The notes under the pieces are model-generated. The model searched no databases and was not told the origin of the DNA. It worked only from the letters and a program-made list of their open reading frames with translations. From positions 40,671,053-40,735,052 of the forward strand of contig NC_084702.1 in assembly GCF_028389875.1 (NCBI RefSeq): a stretch of DNA of 64,000 nucleotides. Reading direction: 5' to 3'. The DNA is from Rhea pennata. Taxonomy: Eukaryota; Chordata; Aves; Rheiformes; Rheidae. This document shows positions 50,721 through 62,500 of this stretch, piece after piece (positions within the stretch are counted from its first letter, which is position 1; every line of letters starts with the position of its first letter). The translations under genes and the position numbers were made by a program.

Positions 50721-53700
50721 CTTCCTGTTCTGTAAATGACAGCTTGTCCTTCTGCTAGTTTGTGGATATAGCGTGCTCATGTAGGCAGTATCCATGCCGA
50801 CGGGTTACTTGGTGCTTTTTCTATTATCCGTCGTCGGCGTGGCTGCGGACTACGCTGGAGTGAAAAGCGTCACCCACAGGAAATGATTCAGAGTTTGCAA
50901 ATATTTGGGGAGAAACAGTATGCGTTTGTTAAAACAAGGGGAAAAAATCCAGCTTCTCATAAATTGAGAACTGCTAACATATGTCAGAAACAAGGAGCTT
51001 TTATCCCCCACTGAAGACTTTGCTGTGATGAATTTTTTTAAAAAAACCCAAAACCTGAAATATATGTCATTTTTGAATTTTAAAACAAGTGCAGTATATA
51101 AAGGGCTTGTTTGGGAGATGCTGTTTCCATTCTGAAAGTAGAGTCGTTCTAGGTCATTTCCAGAGACTATGTTCAAACTGCAGTTCCAGTTCACCCACCG
51201 CTGCTTCCCACTCCCTCTCCTAAATGGTCTGAACGAACGTGTGGAGCAGGGTGAGAGACATCTTTCCTGGGTGATTTCCTGCTTCTCCTTCCTGGGCAAG
51301 AGTCACGCGTGCAGCTCCAAAGGACAGTTCAGACGGTCAAGTCTTGTTTTTTGTCACAGCCACCTTACACAATACACACAAAGTGTTCAGGCAAAGATCC
51401 CCTTTTGCCTGTGATTTCCCCTCGAAGGGGGATGATACTTCTGTGCTGTCTCTCACCGTTAAGCAGTCTGTGCTGGTAACTCGAGTTAGACTTCCCTCCG
51501 CAAGAGCATATGCTGCAGTAGACAACTGAGTTAGCACTTTTGAGTGAAATATGCGTATTTATTACAAACAGTGCTGTTCTTTATACACAGAGCATCACAG
51601 TTGCCAAGTCCCATCTCAAGAGACACTTGATGAGCTTGAAGAAAATAGGAGCAGTAGCTGTGCTGTGCTCTTAGCAGACTCTTTCGTAGAGGTTGTCACT
51701 CTATTTGAGACTCTTCAGGGGTGAGCTCTTGAGACCTCTCACTCTCCACTTTTCCTTTTGCATTTATTTCCCTTCAGAGTGGGGTGTTACATTGCAGCCC
51801 CTTTGTAATTTATTGAGGAGCTTTGAGTTTAATTCACCAGCTGTGGTTCTGCTTTCCCAGAGACAGTAGTGGAGACCTAGTCTACCCAGCCAAGACTACC
51901 CAACTGTACTGGTAACGCCCACTACAGGAGGAGCAGCCTGGACCAGCAGAAGAGTAATTCTGCTGGGATGATTAAGCTTCTTTCTCAAGTGACATAAACC
52001 ACGCCAGCAAAAGGACTCTCCTGCTTGGTAAACTGTATTTGCTTAGGGGCAGGGTATTGCTGCTTAGAGGTCTCATTAGCATCGTTTCCCCTTTCCTGTG
52101 CTCTTAAATCAATAGAGCTGTTTCAACAAAGCCTGAGAGCATTAGCGTGCTCTGAATTCATAGACTGGTAAAAATCTAGCTGTCATAGAACAATGAACTT
52201 CTAGAGAAACAGAATGTAATAACAATACCTTATACTCACATACTCACCCATCTGCTGTATAGGATCCTAACTGGCATGATATAGCTAATTTATCAGCTTT
52301 TAGACTCCGAGCAAGTGACTCTTTTATAGAAAGAGGTCATGCTGTTTTCCAACACAGCTTGCCTTCTGTGTCAAGCCTCTCAAACTAGAACAAATCTTTA
52401 GGTTTTGCTTTCCCTAGGGGATGTGGCTCCAAAGACTTGTTATCCTTATTAGTGATTAAATTAATATTCCTGTGTGATACTAGTCCCCTGTGATTCTATT
52501 TCACACTCACAACTTACACATTGTACCTGGAACACAAAGATGTATATAAAACTCACAGCCCCAGTGACAGTCCTTGTGTAATCCATATGTCCACAGCATC
52601 TGTTATGGCTCAATGCAATGGTCTTTGAGATATTCTGGGCTTCCAAGGCACCTGTCGCAATCGTCACAGTAGCATCTGAGCACTTCAAAATATCCTTGTA
52701 AGATAGATAGATTAACTGTTAGCTACATTTTATAGCTGAGGCACTGAGGCAAAAAGAGATCGTATGACCTTCTTTCAGGACTCTCAAGTCTCAATTCAGA
52801 TCTTAGCAAGGAAGGGCATACAACTGCCTCAAACCACATAATAGTCTAGAAATGGTTTGGGGATTTTTCACTCTTCTTCATTGTCCATAAATTTCTTCTC
52901 GCAATTTTTGTCAAACACAGATACCCCCACAATTAGTCTCCCTCACTCCATTCAAAGTTATGTTCCATTTTTATAGACTTACGTTTTCTTCATTGAAATG
53001 CATCTATTTCCTTTTTGATAACAACTTTAATTAATTTTTATATGCTGTAAATAAATACTTGTGTTTGATGGTGTAATTGATACCAATATGTCTCTATGTA
53101 GTAGAAACATTTTCGGGTATTTTTCTGCAAAAGGAATAAAATCCATAAACCAATATAAAACAGTATGAATTTCAGAGATGAGCTAGCATCACTGATGCTA
53201 TGTGCACTAGCTGTTGATTTTATTGAAATGAGGGTCTTGGCATATTCCATTTTCTGATAAAATCCCTTCTGCTGTTTCCACACTCATTTATTTTGTCATC
53301 TGTTCCTGCTCAGCATGGTTTGCAGAAGCTGAGCGCGTGTGATTCATGAAGAACAGCTTTGAAAAGGGTGCTCCAGGAAACGCATTTTGAGAAATGGATA
53401 CTTTTAAGAACAAGCCCAAAATCCCATTTGACAGCATGTAACTTTTCAAAATAATTGCTAAGAGCATGTGAAATTCTGCAAGCCCTCCACCCAGACCCTT
53501 CAGATAATTAAACACCAATTTTCTATCCCTGTCTTCTGTTGTTGTACAATGACGGGTGTACAATTCTCTTTAATGGCATTTTTTTTGTTCCTTCAGAGAG
53601 GATAAGGGATAGAGCTACATAGTGCTGTAAAAACCAAGTCACGTGAGGAACTGAAAAGAGGAAATGCAGTAAAAATTGACAAGCGGCTGTGGAGGTCAGT

Positions 53701-56700
53701 GGGTTGTTCTGAGCTGCCTGACTTAACTCAAATTGATCAGAAGATAAAGCTTTAGATATTTCATGCTTATGTGTGGGAAAACACTTGTGCAGGTGTTTGG
53801 TCCCTTTGAGGAGACTAATCCTTTCTTTTAACACCAGTTTTTACTACTGTTTACAGAGTATCCAGAAATGTGTTAGTTCATGTGTGTATTGTGAAGGGTA
53901 TTTGTGCAAAAAGGTGACTTGGGTTAAAAGGGCACCTAAAGGTAACTTGGTATTGGATCTGGGTTAACAGCTTAAGATAGACTTCACAGAGGAGTCTGAG
54001 TTTGAAACCTTGCAGCTAAAAGAATAAAAATCCAACTTGCCTGTCTTCACCACTTTTAATCTGAGTTGCTTAGCTGAGTTAGTCAGTGCGTGTGACAAAG
54101 ATGTGTTTCTACAGCATAGACATGCCCTCATCATTTCAGGGATGGATTTTCTGAAGAGTCTACAACAGCAAGGGATGTGATACCCTTGAGCTACCAAAGC
54201 TGAGCTACCAGCTTTGCCCTTAAGGAGAGAGATAGCTACAATCAGAAGTGAAGTAGAGAAGGCAGTGGGAACAGAAGTGCAATACACTATGTGGTACGTG
54301 TGTATTACTTCTGTTTTATACCATATCTTATATGGTGTCAGAAACTTGGGTCTGTGGTTGAGCTTCCTGTAAATTGGATTTTTTTAATGTAATCCTCTCA
54401 CATTTGAAATGCTTTTAAAAATAACTATTATGCTTTGTTTCTTTTAAGCAGTAATATTTGTTTACAGTTGTGATTCAGTTCAGAGCTGTATTATTGAATT
54501 TCATATATATTTTTCATGGTAATTCTTATATTTGCTTGGCAAGTGAATACAAGGGATGGAGAGAAACTGTAGTGTCTTCTGTCTGGGCTGTTGTCTGTAG
54601 CTGCTCTTTGGATTCCCTGAGACTGCTACTCTCCAGGTTGTCCTTGATGTGAAGTAGAATACTGTAGACGTGGCAGTAAGTGAAAAAGTAAGGATATACT
54701 GAACTGACTTCTGCTTTGAGATGTGCCAGCTACAAATCCTTCCCAAAGCTGAACATAATCCTAATATTCTGGCAGTTCAGTGAGCATAGTCCTTACTGGT
54801 TCTGCACTCTGTTTCTAGCAATGGATAATGTGACCTTCCTGATTTGTTCAATCTGAGCTTCTGAGCTTTGTTAGGAATCCCATCAGACATGCAAAGGTTA
54901 TGGTCCTGTAGCACATCTCTGCTCCTGTAAAGTAGATAAACAAGCACAATCAAAGGGTAATTTGGATCCAGCAAATGTCTTGCTACCAGAGAAAACACAA
55001 AGCAAAGGACTTGCAGGGTCTACAGGTCGGAAGAGAGATGTTATTTCTTTGGCATTTAGGAAGAAGGCATGTTAAAGCTGTCAGCTCAGGTGATTGGACT
55101 GGCACTATTTATCAGTGATCTATAGGTGCTGTCGTCAGATTAACTGAATATTCACAACTGTTTGATGTACCTGACAAGAACTGTAATTTTTGTCTTGGAA
55201 AACATGCAAAATAATTAAGCATTGCAGTCTCTCACAATTACTGAGAGTCCTCAGCAGTTAAGATGTGGCACCAGTGGGATAAGGAAAAGTTGCAGCTGTG
55301 GCTGTACATGAGGGATAAAGCAAGCACTCTTTACAATAATTATTCTTTTCCACACTGCAACCTAACAGAAATTTGAATGCAGATAAAATCCTCAGATTAA
55401 GGTTCGATATTTTTTATTTTATGACCAAAAAACCTCAAGTCATCATCATTTTCTTTGTATTGTAAAATACCAACGGCTGTAGGCCCTTGCTGGCTGCTCA
55501 GAATGACACAGCTGAAGGGTAGCTATCAAGAAGACAAAAGATGAGCCTGTACTACTAAGCCAAAAGAAGCACATTTCTCCCAGGCACTGTAAGTTCCAGC
55601 CTGACTGCTGAGCTAAACATATATCTCACCTTAGGTGATGGAGAAAAGGCTGGGGAAAATAATAACCCTCAAGGTTCAGCATTTTAAACTCTTAAGTAGA
55701 GAAGCAAATTGCACTGCTGACGATTTAGAAAGCCGGCTGTACGCTGCAACCCCACTGCATCCATCCTGGCCGAAACTTACTGCTCAGGGAGAAAAGTGTC
55801 TTATCTGGTAGCTTGGTCCCCAAGGCTGTGCCTGTACTGCCATGTTAGCTGAGGGCAGATTTCACACTTGAGTCTGAACATCACGCGTATGTACGCTGTG
55901 TACGGCTTGGCTCTGCTCTGATGCAAGTCTAGTGTGAGCCAATGAGCACTTCAGTCGGAGAAATGCAGACGCGGCAGGGAACTGGTGCACACTTGTGCTT
56001 TGGCTAGAAAAGCAGTGTAAATAAAACTCTCTTGAATGACTCGGTTCTGGATTTGAATGTGGCCTTGAGTGCAACCCCTGGAGGCAGGAGAGGTGTTGCC
56101 AGAATGCCCTGAGCTCTTCTGGCAGGGACGGGGCTATGCTGCTTTGTTTGGTAGGATCCCAATCACAGTACAAATAACACAGAACAGTGTAGGCTTTCTA
56201 TTGCTTACCAAAAACCGGTGCCTCATCCTTTTCGAATCACACTAGTAGTTAGTGCAAATCAGTGCTTGAGAGACTACTGTGTACTACTGATTAAATTAAC
56301 AAGCGCATTTAACCCCAGATGGGAGAGAAATAAGGATAACAAGACCATCCAGTTTTTCTCCTGTGCTGCTGATCTTGGGAATGCAAAGCACTCCTGCAGC
56401 TCCCTCAGTAAGCCCCACCTGCTGAGGAGCAAGAGCAAATTATGCAGGATGTGTTGAATTCTCTTGACACTTTCCAGGTATTTCTTGATGTAGAAAAAGG
56501 GATCCCTAGTTATTCTCTGCAAAACAGCTTTCCAACTGATGCGTGTATGTAGCTGAGAACAAAGCAGATGGATGGGTCTGACCTTAGTGGCCCCTTGTGT
56601 TTATTAACTCTTTCTGCAGAGGCTGCCAACAGCAGTGTCTTCAGAGGGTAGGTTACACTCTTAACCATTTAATGTATCAGTGATTCCTAACCATTCTTCT

Positions 56701-59375
56701 TTTTTTTTTTTTTTTTTTTTTCCTCTCAACCGTTTAAAGCTAATGCAGAGTTTGGCACTGTAAATGCAGTAGGCCTAGGCTGGGACTGGATCAAAAGTCT
56801 AGTAAAAAGGTATGAGTGCAGAAGGGGGAGTTTTGCCCTTTGGAGGCCTTCAAAGACCTTTACACCCATGGCACGTCTTAATGTGGTGAAGGAGATGGTA
56901 ATTAAAATCCAGCTCTAAAGTACCTGAAGCCGGAGCAAACAGACGTGCAAACAAGTTAATACCTTAATGATCTACGAGGGGATTGGAGAAGCAGTCGCTC
57001 CCCAGCCCTGACAGTGACAGTGGCTGGCACTATGATGCAACTGCAGGCTGCGGGAGGACGGGAAGGACACCTGCGCTCCAGGCTTGGCCCCACTGACAAC
57101 ATTGTCCTGGGCTGGCAACTACATCTCCGGCATGAAGCGAAGCGTGGTTTCCCTTGCTGTGCTGGCTAAGATGAAGCTCGTCATACTGTTTCAAAGAGAG
57201 TAATAGAGCCAAAGAAGCTTTGGTCTTGTCTGCAGTGGATTGTTTATGTCACCCTAAATCAATCACATCCGGGATCAGCGATGGGTAGTGTGCTGACGTA
57301 GTCAAGGCTGGGTCGTGCTTATTAAGAACGACAGCCTTTTAAACATGCTCAAAAATCAGGAAACTAGGGATCATAAAGGAAGTTGGTTGATAATACAGTT
57401 ATGCACAAGCGTCCAAATCATTACTCAATGTGTAGCTGGAGGGCTGACAACTAAACATGTCCTTATCAACCTGTTCCTCCTCCCTTGCATGCTTTTATTG
57501 CTGCAGGACAGTGCATGAACTTGGTCAAGTGACCAGATTCATTTTGAATATACAGACTCTGAATTAGTGGCAATTTCAGAATAATTTCAAGCCTACTACT
57601 CTGTATTTTTAAGAGGGTGGTTTCTAAAGTAAAAGTGTACTCTTACATGTAATCTAATCTTAAAAGTTCTTCTAATGTATTTTGCTTTGCAATGCTGGAC
57701 ATGCAAAAACATCACCTCTGACTTAGTAATTTCCAAGTATAATTTTCCATTCAAATTTCTTGGCCAGGTCATAGAAGCCCAAATGTAAATAATGACCAAA
57801 ACCAAATTCAACTCTTCATATATATTTGTTTTATTGACTCACATGAAATGTAATTTCGAGGGGAGAAGGAGCTTATTATCCCAACGTTATTCTTTCAGGT
57901 AGACTATGCAAAAATAGGTCAAATTTAGGGTTTGTCAAACCGACAGCACTTCAACATTCGCATAGTCCCTACTCCATCTGTTTTAATTAACTAAACCTCT
58001 TTCTGTTGTGTTACATAAGGACACTGTACGTCTTAACCTTGAATTTCCTAACTAAAGGGTTTTTTTTGCCTTAGCCTACTACGTAGCTGCAGACAGCATT
58101 GTTTCTGCACCTTCCCCAGCATCTGAAGCCAGAGATTTAATGTATTTTCCATTTGCTCTGGCCGTTGGTGGGAAGGTGTCTGCCTCACCTTTCCAAACAC
58201 AAACATGTTGTACAGAGAAGACAGGAGATGTGAACACTTGTAATGATCTTTGGTTTTCAGCCGGTCCAGCTGCCGCGAAAACCACCGGGGCTCGCCCGGC
58301 CGCTGCCCCGCCGGCCTTCCGCTGTCCTGGGCGTCGGGGCGTTTCTCCTTAGGGACAGACACACACGCGCGTGACCTTTAGAGGCGTAAGGAAGGCATTT
58401 TGAAGGGCAGATCGGGAACTATTTCTGCAGGGAAGAGTAGGGAAGAGGAACCGGAGCGGGAGCCCCGGAGCGGGAGTGTTTTGGGGTACGGCTCCCGCAC
58501 CGGGAGGCTCCCGAGCAGCCCTCCAGGCCGCGCGGTCACAGCCCCGCGAAGCCGCCCTGCCCGGGGCCCGCGAGGCCGCGGCCACGTCCTGCGGCAGCGC
58601 GCCGGGGCAGAGCTGAGCCCGCCCGCCGGTCCTGCGGGGCCTTCGGACAGGCTGCGGCGGCGGCGGCGGCGGCCTCGGCACCTCCGCTCGGCCCCTCCCT
58701 CCGCCTCCCTCTCCGCCCGCCGCGTTTCGCGCACCGCGGCCCCTCAGCCGGAGCGGCCGTTGGGCCGGGGGCGGGGCCGAGGGGGCGGGGCGGGCCCGAG
58801 GGGGCGGGGCCTGCCGGGGCGCGGCGCCGCTGGACAGCTCCGGCGGGGAGGCGGCGCCGCGCTGCCCCCTGCCGGCGCCGCGCCGCGCCGCGCCCCGCGC
58901 GCCCTTCGCGCCGCGCCCCGGCAGGCGTGTCCGCCCGCCCGCCCGCCCGCCCGCCGCTCGCGCCGCGCGAGGCTGCTAGGTGCCGCGGCCGCCCGCCATT
59001 GTGCGCTGGGCGCCGCGCGGGCCCCGCCCGGCGCGGGCGGCACTAGGGAGCAGCCGCCCCGGGGCAGCGCCGGCAGCTCGCCGCCCTCCGCCCCGCCCCG
59101 GCCAGACGGCGCCCCGCCGGCCGCTGCAGCAGAGCCTGCGGGAGCGGGCGGCGCCAGGATGGAGGGCGACCGGCTGGAGCCCTCAGTGAGTGCCGCGGCG
59201 GCGGGGCCGGGGCGGCGGGGGGCTGCCCGCGTCCGCGCTGGCGGCGGGGGCCGCGCAGCCCTTCGCGGGCGGCGGCTTTGTCCTCGGCGCGGCGCCGCCC
59301 GCTCCCGCGGCAGCCGGGCGCCCTGCGGTGTCCGGGCGCTGCGCAGGTCCGAGGGCGGCTCGTTGTGCACCGACA

Positions 59376-59411
<36 letters not shown>

Positions 59412-59541
59412 GAAATGGTTCTTGATTAGCGCTGTTCGCCTGACGAAGTCGAGGCGGTGTCAGTGCTTGCACGCTGCGGGAAAGCCCGACGGTTTTTTTA
59501 CCGGTCTGACTTTGAGGGGGGGGAGGTTGTCCTTTATTCGT

Positions 59542-59576
<35 letters not shown>

Positions 59577-62500
59577 ACAAGCGAGCAAACTGAGTTAAAC
59601 CTCTAGATTCCGATTTTTAACAACGCCAGTTGCTCTCACTTCACTGAGATTTTTACCCGGAGTTAAGACTACTTCCCCTCCTGTCCCCCCCCGCAATGCG
59701 GGCGGGACCTGCAGCTGAACCGCGTTCGCACGGTTCCGCGTGGAGCGAGCGTTGCCCGCGCTGGCAGGCGCCGCCGTGCCCGAGCCGCCGTGCCCGAGCC
59801 GCCCCCGGAGCACCGGCGCTGGGCAGAGCGGTTCCCTGCGGAGCTGGCGCTCGGTGGCCCGGTAACGCGCTACGTCCGCCCGGCTCGTGTTTCCTGCGCT
59901 TACACTTGCTTCCCCCCGCCCCTCTTCTGTCATGAAGGTTACCATAAAGAATATCGAAAGAGAGCTCATCTGCCCAGCGTGCAAGGAATTATTCACCCAT
60001 CCGCTGATCCTTCCCTGTCAGCACAGTATTTGTCACAAATGCGTAAAAGAAATTCTCTTCACGCTCGAAGACTCTTTCACCGATGGAGGCTCTGAATCCT
60101 CTAATCAGAGTAGCCCTCGGATTCGAATCCATTCCCCTAGCATGGACAGAATTGACAGGATTAGCAGATCAGGTACGTATCGGAGTTTTGCGTGTTTCTC
60201 GAATTTCATACGTGACTTGGACTGACTGGTGCCTGCACTGGTAAAGGGTCTTCTTGGTATCCCTGACATACTGGTAGTTAAACGGATAACTTTGAGAATA
60301 GTGCGAGTCTTGTTCATTCTGCGTTAAGAACAATGGGAATATTTTTATTTTAAGGACAATGCACTCTATTTCATGTAGAAATAAATTAGTCTTTGTGGCA
60401 TCATGTAAATGTTTGTAGCCATTGTTTTCATTTATTCCTGTGTTTCAGTGACTGCTGAGCATCAAGCTGTTGATTTCAACAATTTTATTATCTGTCATAA
60501 TACTGTTAAGCTGTTCTCTCACATTTTTGCCAGCCTAAATTTTGTAGTTATGACTTCCCACTGAGTCTTTGCAGACTTTCCAAATAATAATTTTGTTCTA
60601 TCCATTTCTTTGCATTTACATTAAATTGTTTCTGTAGAGGATGATCATTGCATGGTTGAAGAACTCTAATGGATGACTGTAACGAACAGTCTCTTTCAGC
60701 ATGGTCTGCTTGAAGCTTTAAAGAACACTTAGCTTTATGGCCCTTATTGCTCTTTGTGATACCATACTGTAAAGATTCTTTGTTAGATTCTACTCAGTTA
60801 TCTGTCTAATCCACAGATAAGCTGATCAACTTTATGCAGATATATGGAAAGTATTTCATGCATGCTATACTTCAAAGAAACCACACATTGTGGCTTTTAG
60901 GGCTCATTCTGGAATAATTATCCAATTTAAATCCACTCGCTGCAGTGATCTGGAAGAGCATTCATGTGCAAGACAAGTCCTAAATCTTGTGTTTCATGTT
61001 TTCTTCATGTTATCCTTCCCAGTGTTCCAAGGTGAAATGTTTTATTTCACCGTCTTCTCTTAAATGTTTCTTAACTTTAGTACTGATATTTTTCTCAAAT
61101 AAGTTTGATAAGTAATCTTATCTTTGCCTTAATTTGTCTGATTGATGCTTACATGATATGAGGGAAACCTCAGTCAAGTGGCCCGTTATTTTCATTACAG
61201 CCCTATTCAGGTATGGGATGGAGAGCCAGCCACTAGTTAGCTCTACCTACAGTTCACTTACTGTCTTAGCCTCTTGCTAACTCCAGTTTCACGCAAGCTT
61301 AGAATGAGGGAGGAGAGCCTCGTGGTAAATGAATTCTCCCAAATAGAAGTCCATTTACCTTTTTTTACTCAGTAAGCACAATGTGCAGATATTCCTGCAT
61401 GTGTATTGACTACAGCTCTCACTGATTTCGGTTGCAGCTGTCGGCTTTATAGTTTTACAAAGTGGACATCAGACCTCCGGGTTGAGTGCCTGGGAAGTAA
61501 TGAATAAATGCGCTGTGGGCGACCTCCCTGTGAGAGCTGTGGCTTATGAAATGTGGGAGTATCAGACAGGCTGTGCGTGGGGAACAACCTCCCCATGCTG
61601 CGTTCAGCAGCTTAAACAAGGAGATAATCCTTTCTCTCCTGTCAGATCCTGTCTTCCCAGTTGCTTTCCATCAGCCACTACAAATGAAGATCTAACATTG
61701 CGTGGTTTCTGCTTCCTGCCATAGCGCCCGTGTGCTGAATGAGGCAGGGAGTCACTTTTAAGAGTGAGAGACGGACGTGTAATTACTACAAGAAGCCAAG
61801 CACTGTAATGCCTCCTGTTTCAATGTTTGGAGGAGGAGCAGGTAGTTTGGGAGACTTGGGAATTAAGATTTGAAGAGCTTAACTTGCAGCTCTGCCAGAC
61901 TTGGATGCCGTTTTTGCAGTGTCAGTAAAGACAAGACGACAAAGATTCATTCTTGAGACTCCTTTGCCTTGTGGTTTATGCACTCAAGTTATTTCAGGGG
62001 TTGCAGTTTTTAAATCCATAGTAGTCCTCTGCTGTCCCAGCAAACTGATTGGAAGTAACATGTGTTTTCTCCTCATTTGACCTGTTAGTAGAGGGTGATG
62101 AAGGCTTTGTTAGAAGTCTTTGTACCTGCTTGGGCGTCAACAGAGTGTAGAGAAGTGAAAATCCTGGGCTTTCATCTCCTTCCCCCTAACCGGTGTTGGG
62201 CAAATGCAAATTGCAGGAAAAATTATCATCTAAAATGGTTCATATTTGCAAAATGAAAAGCATATGGAAGTCGGAGCTTTAAAGAACGAAGGTAGACACA
62301 CAAGTTGTGCTGTCTTTGCTTGCAGTGTAAAAGGCATTGTGGCTCCATTGCTATGTGGAAGATTTGCTCTCAAAAATTTGGTACCATCGATGTTCAGCTG
62401 AATTGCAGCTGACATTTGTGCAATTCTTATCTGGCATCTGAAGTAACTATGATGTTGTGTATCCTCTTGCTTACCGTTTTGTAAATAGACCTTACACAAC

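Larger units (their letters stand above)
58260..59360 (+). promoter_or_regulatory. TRIM36: TRIM36 internal CpG island / promoter 2
   Basis: The most CpG-dense part of the window, about 1.1 kb long. It holds three identical GC boxes, a CCGC minisatellite and exon 1b near its 3' end. A TATA box is not apparent, so a dispersed CpG-type start is likely. Its strength and the strong Kozak of exon 1b suggest this may be the main promoter in some tissues. That is inference. Confidence 0.75.
50391..59937 (+). other. TRIM36: TRIM36 intron 1 (from exon 1a)
   Basis: 9,547 bp. 50.4-50.7 kb is the tail of the first CpG island. 51-58 kb is mostly AT-rich with one ancient MIR-like SINE (about 52670-52805) and a poly-T run at 56700-56721. 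58.26-59.93 kb is the second CpG island with exon 1b and several simple repeats. No other exon recognised. Confidence 0.85.

Noticed and set aside
54165-54216. Small hairpin (aaagct...agcttt) as a possible microRNA
   Set aside because: The arms are only six bases long, far below a microRNA precursor.
58400-59425. A 341-codon open frame on the plus strand across the CpG island, and a 278-codon one on the minus strand
   Set aside because: Both are Arg/Ala/Pro/Gly-rich with poly-Leu or poly-Asn from the TTA repeat and poly-Lys from the T run. Stop codons are rare in GC-rich DNA, so long frames are expected by chance. No domain is recognisable.
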